A stretch of DNA of 64,000 nt from Streptomyces ferrugineus (GCF_015160855.1 NZ_CP063373.1:5518001-5582000), one strand, 5' to 3'; shown: positions 19,601-26,724, counted from the stretch's first letter. Translations and numbers: made by a program. Notes: generated from the letters alone by a model not told the origin.

Positions 19601-22600
19601 AGGCGCTCGGGGCTCAGCTCGGCGACGACCCCGTCGGCGAGCACGCCGGCACAGTGCACGACCCCGCGCAGGTCCCCGATACGGCCAAGTACGTCCGTCA
19701 CGGCCGCCGCGTCGGCGACGTCGCACGCGGCGACCTCGACCTCGGCGCCGAGGGCGGTGAGTTCGGCGGTGGCCTCCGCCAGGCGAGGGTCCTCGACTCC
19801 TTGACGGGACGTCAGCAGGAAGCGAGGGACGCCGTTCTCGGCGAGCATCCGGGCGATGTGGCGGCCCACCGCCCCGAGGCCACCGGTGATGAGCACGGTT
19901 CCGTCGGTGGGGATCCGCGCAGGGCTCCCGGGCGGTTCGGGACGGGCTCGTATCAGGCGCGGGGCGAGCAATTGGCCGCCGCGCAGGGCGAGTTCGGGCT
20001 CATCGGCCGGCAGCGGCGGCAGTTCGTCCGCGCCGTCGAGGTCGAGGAGGGTCAACCCGAGGTCGGGGTGTTCGGCACGGGCACCGCGTGCCAGCCCCCA
20101 CAGCACCGACTGTGCGAGCCCGGAAACGGTCTCACCGTCGGCCGTTGCGACTGCTCCGCGGGTTATCCAGACCGTGCGTGCGGGCGCCTCCTCCGGCGGG
20201 AGCGCGATCAGGGCCTGCAATTCGGCAAGCGCCGTGGCCGCCAACTCGTGGGCTGCGGCGGCCGGTTCGGTGTCCGTTGTGGTCCCGGGCCAGAACCGTA
20301 CGACGGTGTCGGCGTCCTCCTCTTCGCCTGCTGCGGCCGTCCACGCCACCTCGTACAGGTGCCGCCCGTTCTCCGACCCGCTGTTGAGGTCGGCCGGGTT
20401 GGCGGCCCGCAGGCGTACGCCTTCCAGGCGGCCCGCCGGGAAGCCGTCGGCGTCCCACAGGGCCACGTCCAGCGTGAGGTCCGTGCCCGAGCCGCCGGTC
20501 CGGCGCACCGCCGCGGTCAGCTCCGTCGCCCCACCGGGCGGCAGGACGCAGCGGGCCACCGCGACCGGCAGCAGGACACGCTGGTCGGAGGCGTCGAGCG
20601 CGGCGGCCACGTGGAGGGCGGCGTCCAGGAGTGCCGGGTGCACCGGGTAGGGGTCGGCCGTGTCGCGGGCCACGGGCGGCAGGCAGAGGCGGGCCAGCAC
20701 GGTCCCGTCGCCGGTCGCGGTGGCCTGTCGTACGCCCTGGAAGGCGGGGCCGTAGCCGAGGCCGAGCCGGGTCAGGTGCGCGTAGGTGTCCTCGGGCCAG
20801 GCCGGTTCGGCCGTCTCGGGCCAGGTCGGGGGCACGTCGGCGGGCATGGCGGTCGGGTCGGCGGCGGACGCGGTGGCGTGCAGGGTCCAGTCCGTCGGCT
20901 CCTGGCCGCGGGGGCGGCTGTGGACCGTGATCTCCGGCACCGGTCCGGCGGTGATCACCTCGACGGACACCTCGACCGTGCCGGCGCCGGGCAGGGTGAG
21001 GGGTGCCAGGAGGAGCAGGTCGGTGACGTCGGCGGGGGTGTCGGGGCGGGCCGCGGCCAGGGCGGCGCGGCAGAGTTCCATCAGGGTGGTGCCCGAGACC
21101 ACGGTCCGGCCGAAGACGGTGTGGTCGGGCAGCCAGTCGGCGGTGGCCGGGGACCACTCGTTGCGGAAGGTCCAGCGGGTCTCGTCCGCCGACTGCAGCT
21201 GGATGCCGAGCAAGGGGTGCGCGGCGCGGTCGAGGAAGCCGGGGGCGGCTTCCGTGGTGGCGGGCTCGGTCCAGTGACGCTGTTCGTCCCAGGCGTAGGT
21301 CGGCAGGTTGACCGGAGTCGTCTGCGGAACCAGGCGGCGCCAGTCGATCCGCCGTCCGTGGGCGTGGAGTTCGGCGGCGGCACGGTCCAGGCAGGCGGGG
21401 CCGTCCTCGTCGCGGCGCAGGGAGCCGACGGCGACCAGGTCCTCGTCGATGGTGCGCAGGGCGGTGAGCAGGGACGGGTGCGGGGCGAGTTCGACGAAGT
21501 GGCGGTAGCCGTCGGCGACCATGCGCTCGACGGTGGGCGCGAAGCGGACGGGTTCGCGCAGGTTGGTGTACCAGTAGTCGGCTTCGAGTACGGCGGTGAC
21601 CGGTTCGCCCGTGACGGTGGAGTACCAGGCGACGGACGTGGGGCAGGTGGTGACCCCGTCGAGTTCGTCGAGGATCGTGGTGCGGATCGGCTCGACCCGC
21701 TCGGTGTGGGAGGCGTAGTCGACGTCGAGGCGCCGGGCGAAGATCTGCTGCCGGTCGAGGTCGGCGAGCAGCGCATCCACGGCGTCCACGGCACCGGCGA
21801 TCACGGTCGAGCGGCCGCTGTTGACGGCGGCGACGTCGATCTCGCCGCCGTGGTCGGCGAGTCGGTCCTCGACCTCGGTGTGCGGCAGGGCGACGACGGC
21901 CATCGTGCCGGAACCGGACAGTTCGGTCAGGGCCTGGCTGCGCAGGGCGACCACGGCCGCGGCGTCGTTGAGGCTGAGCACCCCGGCGACGCAGGCCGCG
22001 GCAACCTCGCCCTGGCTGTGTCCGACGACCGCGTCCGCCCGTACTCCGCGCGCCCGCCACACGGCGGCCAGCGACACCATCACGGCGAAGAGGACCGGCT
22101 GGACGACGTCGACCCGGTCCAGGCTCGGGGCGCCCGCGTCGCCCCGCAGGACGGACGTGACCGACCAGTCGGTGAACGGGCGCAGGGCGGCGTCGCAGCG
22201 GTCGAGTTCGTCGGCGAACACCGGGTCGCGGTCGAGCAGATCGCGTGCCATGCCGGGCCACTGGGATCCCTGGCCGGGGAAGACGAACGCCAGCTTGCCC
22301 ACCGGGAGGGGCTGCTGGGGGCCGACGGTCAGGTCGGTGTCGGTCCGGTCCTCGGTGAGTGCGCGCAGGGCGGTGAGCAGTTGCGCGCGGTCGGCGGCCT
22401 GGACGACGGCACGGTGCTCGAAGTGGGTGCGGTGGTGGGCCAGGGTGGCGGCGACCGCGGGGAGCGGCAACTCGGGCCGCTGCTCAAGGGTTCGGCGGAG
22501 GCGGTCGGCCTGGCCCCGGAGTGCGGGGAGGGTGCGGGCCGAGACCGGGAAGAGGGTGCTGCCGGGGAGGTCGCCGGGCGGCTGGGGCCGGTCCTCAGGC

Positions 22601-24210
22601 GCTTCCTCCAGCACCACATGGGCGTTGGTGCCGCTGATCCCGAAGGCGCTCACGCCCGCGCGCCGCACCCGCTCGGCATCCCGTGGCCAGGCGTGCGCCT
22701 CGCTCAGCACGCGCAGGCCGCTGTGTGCCCAGTCGACGTGCTCGGTCGCCGTCTCGGCGTGCAGGGAGGCCGGTATGCGTTCGTGGCCGAGGGCCAGCAC
22801 GGTCTTGATGACGCCGGCGATGCCCGCGGCGGCCTGGGTGTGGCCGATGTTGGACTTGAGGGAGCCGACGCCGAGGGGGCGGCCTGCGGGGCGGTCGGGG
22901 CCGAACACGGCGGCCAGGGCATTGCCCTCGATGGGGTCGCCGAGCCGGGTGCCGGTGCCGTGCGCCTCGATGTGGTCCAGGTCGTGCGGCTGCAGCCCGG
23001 CCGCGTCGAGGGCGGCGCGCAGGACGCGTTCCTGGGCGGGGCCGTTGGGGGCGCTCAGGCCCTGGCTGCGGCCGTCCTGGTTGATCGCCGAGCCCTTGAC
23101 GACCGCGAGGATCCGGTCGCCGTCACGGCGCGCGTCGGCGAGCCGCTTCAGCAGCACCACTCCACAGCCCTCGGCCCACACCACGCCGTCGGCGTCGGCC
23201 GAGAAGGGGCTGCACCGCCCGGACGGCGACAGCCCGCGCAGCCTGCTGAACTCGACGTGCCCGCGCGGCGTCACCAGCAGCGTCGCGCCGCCCGCCAGTG
23301 CCAGGTCGCACTCCCCGCCCGCCAGCGCCCGCGCCGCCAGATGCAGTGCGACCAGGGACGACGAGCAGGCGGTGTCGACGGTGACCGCCGGGCCCTGAAG
23401 GCCGAGGGTGTAGGCGATGCGGCCGGACGCCACGCTGGCCGCCGAGCCGGTGCCGACGTGCCCGTCGAGCTGGTCCAGGGCGGCCGAGGCCAGGTATCCG
23501 CTGTCGTAGAGGCCGATGTAGACGCCCGTGGAGCTGCCGTTCAGCGTCTCGGGGACGATCCCGGCGCGTTCGATCGCCTCCCAGCCGGTCCGCAGTAGCA
23601 GCCGCTGCTGGGGGTCCATGGCGGCGGCCTCGCGCGGCGAGATCCCGAAGAAGGCCGCGTCGAAGCGGTCGATGCCGGAGAGGTAGCCGCCGTGCAGCGA
23701 GTACGCCTTGCCGGTGGCCTCCGGGTCGGGGTCGTGCAGCCCCTGGGTGTGCCAACGGCCCGCCGGCACCTCGGTGATGGCGTCCTCGCCCTGCGCCAGC
23801 AGCCGCCACAGCGCCTCGGGGTGGTCGGCGCCGCCGGGGAACCGGCAGGCCATGGAGATGATCGCGATGTCGTCCCCGGCGCGCACGGGGGTGTCGTCCG
23901 GCGCGGGGATCTCCGCCGGGGTCCGTGCGGGCACGTCGGCGAAGACCGCCTTCGCGAGCGCGGCGATGGTGGGGTGGTTGAAGACGAGGGACGGGTCCAG
24001 GCCGCGGCCGGTCAGGGCGGACAGCTCTGCGGCCAGGGTCACCAACTGCCGCGATCCCAGCCCGAACTCGGCGATCGGGCGGTCGGGGTCGACGGCCAGC
24101 GGATCGAGCCCGGCCGTCTCGGCGACGGCCGACTCCAGCCAGACCCGCACGCCCTCCTCAGTGGTGAGGGACGGCTCGGGGGACTGCTTCGGGGACGCGT
24201 GCGCAGGCAT
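10630..24210 (-). CDS. Type I polyketide synthase: ACP-(KS-AT-DH-KR-ACP)x2-C-FkbH
   Basis: This 4526-residue synthase is numbered from the ATG at 24210; an upstream TTG at 24240 lacks a ribosome binding site. Domains in order: loading carrier (Ser53 in GLGSRQL); KS1 (Cys282 in DTACSSS, EAHGTGT, KSNIGHT); AT1 (Ser732 in GHSQGE; RVDVVQ and YASH at 832-835 predict methylmalonyl-CoA); DH1 (His1030, Asp1196; the usual Pro after HxxxG is Ser); KR1 (Ser1568, Tyr1581); ACP1 (Ser1739). The second module has KS2 (Cys1981), AT2 (Ser2430, unusual FASH at 2530-2533), DH2 (His2731 in DHRVTGEVWLPG, Asp2895), KR2 (LDD motif, Tyr3351) and ACP2 (Ser3511). Then comes a condensation domain (HHAVSDL, His3704-Asp3709). 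The end is FkbH-like: HAD motif DGDETLWGG at 4192-4200, then a GNAT-like region ending LTAERTARNAPARRLLSALG. No enoyl reductase or thioesterase is present. The FAAL lies upstream and the thioester reductase downstream. Confidence 0.95.
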   Translation of the reverse strand: MPAHASPKQSPEPSLTTEEGVRVWLESAVAETAGLDPLAVDPDRPIAEFGLGSRQLVTLAAELSALTGRGLDPSLVFNHPTIAALAKAVFADVPARTPAEIPAPDDTPVRAGDDIAIISMACRFPGGADHPEALWRLLAQGEDAITEVPAGRWHTQGLHDPDPEATGKAYSLHGGYLSGIDRFDAAFFGISPREAAAMDPQQRLLLRTGWEAIERAGIVPETLNGSSTGVYIGLYDSGYLASAALDQLDGHVGTGSAASVASGRIAYTLGLQGPAVTVDTACSSSLVALHLAARALAGGECDLALAGGATLLVTPRGHVEFSRLRGLSPSGRCSPFSADADGVVWAEGCGVVLLKRLADARRDGDRILAVVKGSAINQDGRSQGLSAPNGPAQERVLRAALDAAGLQPHDLDHIEAHGTGTRLGDPIEGNALAAVFGPDRPAGRPLGVGSLKSNIGHTQAAAGIAGVIKTVLALGHERIPASLHAETATEHVDWAHSGLRVLSEAHAWPRDAERVRRAGVSAFGISGTNAHVVLEEAPEDRPQPPGDLPGSTLFPVSARTLPALRGQADRLRRTLEQRPELPLPAVAATLAHHRTHFEHRAVVQAADRAQLLTALRALTEDRTDTDLTVGPQQPLPVGKLAFVFPGQGSQWPGMARDLLDRDPVFADELDRCDAALRPFTDWSVTSVLRGDAGAPSLDRVDVVQPVLFAVMVSLAAVWRARGVRADAVVGHSQGEVAAACVAGVLSLNDAAAVVALRSQALTELSGSGTMAVVALPHTEVEDRLADHGGEIDVAAVNSGRSTVIAGAVDAVDALLADLDRQQIFARRLDVDYASHTERVEPIRTTILDELDGVTTCPTSVAWYSTVTGEPVTAVLEADYWYTNLREPVRFAPTVERMVADGYRHFVELAPHPSLLTALRTIDEDLVAVGSLRRDEDGPACLDRAAAELHAHGRRIDWRRLVPQTTPVNLPTYAWDEQRHWTEPATTEAAPGFLDRAAHPLLGIQLQSADETRWTFRNEWSPATADWLPDHTVFGRTVVSGTTLMELCRAALAAARPDTPADVTDLLLLAPLTLPGAGTVEVSVEVITAGPVPEITVHSRPRGQEPTDWTLHATASAADPTAMPADVPPTWPETAEPAWPEDTYAHLTRLGLGYGPAFQGVRQATATGDGTVLARLCLPPVARDTADPYPVHPALLDAALHVAAALDASDQRVLLPVAVARCVLPPGGATELTAAVRRTGGSGTDLTLDVALWDADGFPAGRLEGVRLRAANPADLNSGSENGRHLYEVAWTAAAGEEEDADTVVRFWPGTTTDTEPAAAAHELAATALAELQALIALPPEEAPARTVWITRGAVATADGETVSGLAQSVLWGLARGARAEHPDLGLTLLDLDGADELPPLPADEPELALRGGQLLAPRLIRARPEPPGSPARIPTDGTVLITGGLGAVGRHIARMLAENGVPRFLLTSRQGVEDPRLAEATAELTALGAEVEVAACDVADAAAVTDVLGRIGDLRGVVHCAGVLADGVVAELSPERLAQVLRPKVDGAAHLHRLTADHPLDLFLLVSSAAGVVGNAGQANYAAANVFLDQLAQHRRALGLPGVSVSFGAWAGEGLAAEHADLERMTRLGHRALTPDQGRDLTELALRRDAPHLVAWALDLPRLRATAPTDALWRSLLPATRPAQPGTRTLADRLARLPAPERAARVLALVREEAAHALGLRSAESVRPDQPLRDLGMDSVTAVDLRNRISARIGTRLLATLLFDHPTPTRLSEHLLTGALATTARPSRQAAPAPASPPAPASPPAPASSSDEPVALVAMACRLPGGVTDPEGLWRLVAEGRDAVGPFPAGRWDVESLYDPDPDVPGKSYAREGGFLDDIESFDAAFFGITPKEAAAMDPQQRLLLETAWESLERAGIVPAELAGSTTGVYVGMFGSDYLSGTRLDQLDGYVGTGSALSVASGRLAYTLGLNGPALTVDTACSSSLVAVHLAAQALRAGECDLALAGGVTLMVTPQTFVEFSRLRGLSPTGRCRSFSDAADGAIWAEGAGMVVLKRLSDARRDGDRILAVLRGTAVNQDGRSQGLSAPNGPAQGQVIRRALARSGLRAEDIDHVEAHGTGTTLGDPIEANALAEVFGASRAEGRPLYLGSLKSNVGHTQAASGVVGLIKVVQSLRHETLPRTLHADTPSRHVDWADSGLRVLNEAHAWPRDPERVRRAGVSAFGISGTNAHVIVEEAPQSQSLSPDPAAEPPAGKRLFVLSGRGEAGLRGQAAALAHHLAHDSAALPDLAHTLARHRSHFERRTAVVAEDRDELRALLGELASGRIPLPALREEQTGKIAFVYAGHGGQWPGMGLDLIRESDAFREELTRIDEAVRRRAGWSVLNALRAPEEFSPLERTEYLQPTLFAVNAALTAAWRSLGVSPDAVTGHSLGEIAAAYSAGALTLDDAVAVVTGRAQAVVPVAGKGGMLSLNLPRPRVEELLAPYAGRLFVAAVNGPHSTAVSGAADALADLRRSLDEQGIEARSLSTPFASHTPLMAPLRDELLDRFAGIQGGHSGTPVYSTVLAEPVSGDRLDPEYWYANLSEPVRFAETIRRMLDDGYRYFVELSPHPSLGSAVEAVAAEAGIDAVSVGTLRRQHGGRDALLGRLGELYTASHTPDWRALFPAGRRVDLPTYAFARERHWLAPAPTTATGGASPLLGTHVEASDEADRHIFQSEVDLRDSRFAYLTDHRVTGEVWLPGAAFLGMALEAASVVRDGGDVRLADVRFLQPLRLDESRPTRLQLVLRPAADGCWDFTIASAPTGDGRRAGWERHVAGRVAVTGAESAAEPLAALRERCTEQVDLPGVYGALAALGIEYGPAFRGLESGHRTHSAALARLADKPAAGHLLHPAVLDAAFHTAALPADAPQGRAFVPAGVGRLRHTGLRTTPVWVTCELRSVSGDTATLDLRLYDEHDQLLLEAEEFELAALSPLDGALFETRWQPRPIADEPPPRGSWLVLADETGVAAEVAERLATDVPYVIARKGRTFTAEGPGRYVLDPADPHHLARLLDEAFASEPPERIVQLSALDAPAIEDAGTAQEAARLCCLSTLHLVRTLADRSQGGRTPRLFVVARGSQAAGDSTQVTHPQQALAWGFGLALAQEHPELRTTLVDLPATGGADALWTQLRHADDERLVALRGTGRLVPRLTRTRPDDGGQGAITPGGVYLITGGLGGLGRVVAERLAGRGARRLALMSRGAPTDDALGWIRTLEERGVTVHLARADVADREGLTAALDAVRHALGPITGVVHAAGVLDDATIANLTDGRVLRVLAPKVLGTALLTELTPEAADFVLFASAAGLLGSAGQSPYSAANAFLDAWAHHLSRTDRRALSLDWGAWSGVGMVAESGTREAETARSGLVAFSAQDGGELFERVLSTGRRQLAPLALDWEMLALDPDAARTRPILADLVAVPTGTPGTDDLVKKVLAATSDTERTVRLEAYVRARIGEVSGGAVQVSATTALKELGLDSLMLVRLRNSFARELGVELPAATVFSAADIRGLAQALGTALPERRTAAADEPDRATEIPATESHTATRDVVRLLRSAQPGMPDAAHAVGLAVRLTTPTTREALTGILTRLTARHAALRTAVVTAAEGGRRLSVHRELPEPLLRWTVVPDTAALDAADRLRELLEPPFDLAAAPLWRFELLDGGERGQVLVYGAHHAVSDLQSLLLVAGEIDAELSGAALGDTVTNRDVQLLIEAQRTGEHADGSTDASEWREAFRGSARLDLALSRPRPQTRSYRAGSVTVPIPDGLTDRISAAASRLAVTPAAFCLGTLTVLLARKRERERFVLAVPVDTRIHADAYDAVGFFGVPVPFPAEANAGERIEEVLRRTDGRLERVLTKGAMFSDVLPVLAEQGLYRANAPLVEVYFNYVRAARGLTGLEVLPAGTGYSDLDLMITMTPDVGRIRLDHNLDILDAATVAELGEELLSLLAETAEDPSGRVRTDTPHAESPRRLALAATFALGNLPLMCETAVNESAPDGSVTTVAEAPYHHVTASLRDPSGVFADPATTVGVVLLRATDLQRFGPIDDTLLAELRTAYPAALREVAERTRKPLIVGFPPTAQVEDRLERWEREIAAELAEVPGIAVLGPGDWTRRHPVDDVFDERTERVAHLPFTPHFQAAVALRLAEAVRSVRRPAPKVIAVDGDETLWGGVAGEIGPEAVDLTGPRALLAHRLLQWRAAGALLVLVSNNDEDTVRAVLDRADSLLKADHFSVLSAAWGPKPTRLADTARTLNLGLDSFLFLDDNPAEIARMRAALPQVLSVTCPPAAELPDFLGRLWPLVPAAGTAEDALRARFYEQERERDAVREQAGFEEFLEQLELEVEVRALADADVRRAEQLLRRTNQFTLRARSADGGDVARWREHGEIWTASARDRFGDYGQIGLLAVRREGDQLDVLAWLMSCRALGRGVEERLLRWLAERAEELCCAKVRLTAERTARNAPARRLLSALGGGDQDDDRLEAVVTPEHLRTFRSWRRP
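18791..18844. repeat. 18-bp tandem repeats in the PKS inter-module linker
   Basis: Two exact 18-bp units at 18791-18808 and 18809-18826, with a third partial copy to 18844, encode an Ala/Pro/Ser linker (about residues 1789-1807) between ACP1 and KS2. They look like slippage-prone linker DNA, not a regulatory site. Confidence 0.7.
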
Positions 24211-24251
24211 CTGGAGAGGTGTCCTCGGGGATTCGGGCAAAGGGCGGGGCG

Positions 24252-24309
24252 GCCGTACGACGCACGGGGCTCGGGGTGGTGGAAACGGCCGCTGCGGGCG
24301 TCGTACGGC
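24252..24309. repeat. Inverted repeat between the FAAL and PKS genes
   Basis: GCCGTACGACGC at 24252-24263 is a perfect 12-base inverted match to GCGTCGTACGGC at 24298-24309, with 34 bases between. It sits in the 135-base gap between the FAAL stop and the PKS start. In RNA it would form a long hairpin that could attenuate read-through or set the ratio of the two proteins. A DNA operator is the alternative. Confidence 0.45.
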
Positions 24310-24345
24310 TGTTCTCGTCGGCGTACGACGATCGGCCGGGCGGTG

Positions 24346-26079
24346 TCAGCTCGGGGTGGGCGCGGTGACCGCGGCGAGGGTGCCGTCGAGGTAGGCGGCC
24401 CGGGAGGCGCGGCGCTGGATCTTGCCGCTGGAGGTCTTGGGGATGGTGCCCGGCCGGACCAGGACGACGTCGCGCACGGACAGGCCGTGGGCCTCGCCGA
24501 TCCCGCTGCGCACGACGTCGATGATCTTCTCGGCCTCGGACACCGCGTCCGGGGCGATCTCGGCGACGAGGACGGTCTGTTCGCCGCCCGCTCCCCCGTC
24601 GTTGCCGTCGACGGAGAACGCGGCGGTGCAGCCGGGCCGCAGCGCCGGGTGGGCCATCTCGGCGGTCAGTTCCAGGTCCTGCGGGTAGTGGTTGCGGCCG
24701 TCGATGACGATGAGGTCCTTGAGGCGGCCGGTGACGAACAGTTCACCGTCGCGCAGGAATCCGAGGTCGCCGGTGCGCAGGAAGCTGCCGTCGTGGCCGG
24801 TCAGGGTGGCGCGGAAGGTCTCGCGGGTGGCGAGGGCGTTGCGCCAGTAGCCCTTGGCGACGCTCGCGCCGCGCACCCAGATCTCGCCGGTCTCGCCCTC
24901 GGGCAGCTCCTCGCGCCGTTCGGGGTCGGCGATGACGACGGTGACGTCGGGGCCGGGGCGGCCGGAGCTGACGGCCGCGGCGTCGGACTGGCCGGCGTGC
25001 GGGCCGGTCTCGGGGGGCGCGAGCAGGGTGGGCGGGGCGGGGACCGCGCTGCCGGTGACCATCAGGGTGGCCTCGGCGAGTCCGTAGCAGGGGTAGAGGG
25101 CCTCGCGGCGGAAGCCGGCCGGGGCGAAGGTGTCGGTGAAGCGTCGCAGGGTGGCGGCGCGTACCGGTTCGGCGCCGTTGAAGGCGACCCTCCAGCCGCT
25201 GAGGTCGAGTTCGTCGAGGAGCCGGGGGGTGGCGTGCTTCAGGCACAGCTCGTAGGCGAAGTTGGGGGCGCCGCTGGTGTGCGGGCGGTAGCGGCTGATC
25301 GCGGTCAGCCAGCGCTGGGGCTGCTGGAGGAAGTGCAGCGGCGAGAAGAGGGTGGCGGTGACACCGAGGTGGATGGTGTTGAGGACGGGGCCTATGAGGC
25401 CCATGTCGTGGTACATGGGCAGCCAGCTCACGAACATCTCGTGGCCGTACTCCGCGATGACGTCCGGGGTGTGGCCCATACGCTCGGTGATGACCCGCTC
25501 GTTGTCCAGCAGGTTTTGGTGGGTGACCATCACGCCGCGTGGGGCGGAGGTGGATCCGGAGGTGTACTGGAGGAAGGCGACCGAGTCGGCGTCGAGGTCG
25601 GGCTCGCGCCAGGAGGCGGCGGCCGCGTCGGGGATGTCCTCGGTGGCGACGCGGGTGACGCCGTCGAGCTCGGGCAGGTGCTCCGCCAGGCCGGACAGGG
25701 CCGTGATCACCTCGCGGCCGCCCAGGATCACCTTGGCGTCGGCGTCGGCGATCAGCCGCTTCATGCGGGTCAGGGCGCGGTGGTTCTGCGTACGGCCCTG
25801 CGGCGGGACGCCCGGCACGGCGACGACGCCGGCCGCGAGGCAGCCGAGGTAGCCGCAGATGAACTCCGGGCCGGGCGGGTACAGCAGCATGGCGCGGGAT
25901 CCGGCGAGGCCGCGCTCCTGGAGCCAGGCGGCGACGGCCCGGGACCGCTCGGCGAGACGGCCGTAGGAGATCTCCTGGATCTCGCCGTCGCAGTCACCGG
26001 TGACGAGGTAGCGGTAGGCGGTGCGGTCGGGGTGGTGCGCGGCGTGCTGGGAGAGCAGATCGACCAGGGATCGAACCAT
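24346..26079 (-). CDS. Fatty acyl-AMP ligase (FAAL), starter loading enzyme
   Basis: This 577-residue adenylate-forming enzyme should activate a fatty acid as acyl-AMP and pass it to the N-terminal carrier of the adjacent PKS. Visible motifs are the P-loop YTSGSTSAPRGV (from Tyr172), SWLPMYHDMGLIGPVL, the FAAL-typical FLQQPQRWLTAISRYRPHTS, the aspartate in RTGDLGF, and the C-terminal lysine loop KTSSGK (Lys553). The phrase SGAPNFAYELC is also characteristic of FAALs and not of CoA ligases. The frame opens at 26310, but the ATG at 26079 follows AGGTGA and gives the family's normal length. It is the first gene of the minus-strand locus. The fatty acid length preference cannot be read here. Confidence 0.92.
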   Translation of the reverse strand: MVRSLVDLLSQHAAHHPDRTAYRYLVTGDCDGEIQEISYGRLAERSRAVAAWLQERGLAGSRAMLLYPPGPEFICGYLGCLAAGVVAVPGVPPQGRTQNHRALTRMKRLIADADAKVILGGREVITALSGLAEHLPELDGVTRVATEDIPDAAAASWREPDLDADSVAFLQYTSGSTSAPRGVMVTHQNLLDNERVITERMGHTPDVIAEYGHEMFVSWLPMYHDMGLIGPVLNTIHLGVTATLFSPLHFLQQPQRWLTAISRYRPHTSGAPNFAYELCLKHATPRLLDELDLSGWRVAFNGAEPVRAATLRRFTDTFAPAGFRREALYPCYGLAEATLMVTGSAVPAPPTLLAPPETGPHAGQSDAAAVSSGRPGPDVTVVIADPERREELPEGETGEIWVRGASVAKGYWRNALATRETFRATLTGHDGSFLRTGDLGFLRDGELFVTGRLKDLIVIDGRNHYPQDLELTAEMAHPALRPGCTAAFSVDGNDGGAGGEQTVLVAEIAPDAVSEAEKIIDVVRSGIGEAHGLSVRDVVLVRPGTIPKTSSGKIQRRASRAAYLDGTLAAVTAPTPS

Positions 26080-26186
26080 GTTGCGAGTCTCACCTGTCTG
26101 CATCGAAGGACGACGAACTGGAGTTCGAGGGTCAGATGCGGGTTGAGCACGGATCGCTCGGTCGGCGGCCATCCCCCCGTCCAGCT

Positions 26187-26204
26187 TGCTACCGGCGAGT
26201 AGCA
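26187..26204. promoter_or_regulatory. Putative operator before the FAAL gene
   Basis: TGCTAC and GTAGCA form a perfect six-base dyad around CGGCGA, 108 bases upstream of the FAAL start. Read on the minus strand it is TGCTACTCGCCGGTAGCA, sharing TACTnnnCGGTAG with the site at 7021-7034. It is a candidate binding site for a TetR-type acyl-responsive regulator. No other gene-like feature is seen in 26080-26319. Confidence 0.4.
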
Positions 26205-26319
26205 CCATAGCAATCCCACCGGTTCGGCGGGCCGAACAAATGTAAACCCTACGTGTCGAAACCGAGTTGGCGCACCGGGGGTCCCGTCGGCCGCACCTTT
26301 CGGCCTCCATACCGGCGAA

Positions 26320-26354
26320 AGCCCGGACACCTCGGCGATCTCGGTGTCCGGGCT
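26320..26354 (-). terminator. Strong hairpin terminator after the 78-residue gene
   Basis: AGCCCGGACACC at 26320-26331 pairs perfectly with GGTGTCCGGGCT at 26343-26354 around an 11-base loop. It begins 17 bases after the stop of the minus-strand gene at 26372. It should also insulate that gene from the FAAL promoter region. Confidence 0.75.
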
Positions 26355-26371
26355 GCGCGAGAGGGCTTGGC

Positions 26372-26608
26372 TCAGCCCTCGCCCAGTCGCTTGCGCAGCA
26401 GCGACTTCCCCAGTTCGGCGCCCTTGCGGCTGTCGGCCTGGGCCTTGCGGAACAGGTCGGCCGCCTCGGTGTCCTTGCCGCGTTCCGCGTCCTCGATGTA
26501 GGTCTCCAGCCGCAGCGCGTTGTTCAGACACGCCTCCACGTACCAGATCAGGTTGTAGTCCTTGTCCTGCGTACCGGTGATGCCGCCGGTCTCCGTGCCA
26601 CTGGTCAT
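26372..26608 (-). CDS. Small conserved Streptomyces protein
   Basis: This 78-residue protein, opening MTSGTETGGITGTQDKDYNL, matches from memory a small, highly conserved streptomycete protein of unknown role. After a flexible start it is predicted to be two amphipathic helices, WYVEACLNNALRLETYIEDA and EAADLFRKAQADSRKGAELG, with a basic end RKR. It has no catalytic motif, signal peptide or membrane segment. The ATG is preceded by GGAGGAGG with a good spacing, suggesting strong translation. It has its own terminator, so it is probably monocistronic. It may be an adaptor or nucleic acid-associated protein, but that is a guess. Confidence 0.75.
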   Translation of the reverse strand: MTSGTETGGITGTQDKDYNLIWYVEACLNNALRLETYIEDAERGKDTEAADLFRKAQADSRKGAELGKSLLRKRLGEG

Positions 26609-26705
26609 ACGGGCCTCCTCCAGCGTCGTTTCTCCTGACCTGGTCGCCGGGTACCCGCCGCCCGGCCGTCAATTCAGACAGTCCACGCAGAAGTGAGCAG
26701 AGTTG

Positions 26706-26724
26706 CTTCACTTTCGAAGCGAAG
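26706..26724. promoter_or_regulatory. Dyad in the intergenic region before the conservon
   Basis: CTTC-n-CTT-nnn-AAG-n-GAAG is a 19-base dyad with perfect arms. It lies between the divergent 78-residue gene and cvnA, 120 bases before the cvnA start. It could be an operator for either gene; no regulator is assigned. Confidence 0.35.

Noticed and set aside
15932..19726. Long Arg/Pro-rich minus-strand frame overlapping the PKS
   Set aside because: It is a frame-shifted reading of the PKS gene with extreme arginine and proline content and no recognisable domain.
18889..23598. Second long plus-strand open frame opposite the PKS
   Set aside because: It is another shadow of the same gene; the reverse strand encodes continuous KS, AT, DH and KR domains here.
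24211..24240. TTG at 24240 as the PKS start
   Set aside because: No ribosome binding site precedes it, and the ten extra residues are not part of a domain. The ATG at 24210 is a better start.
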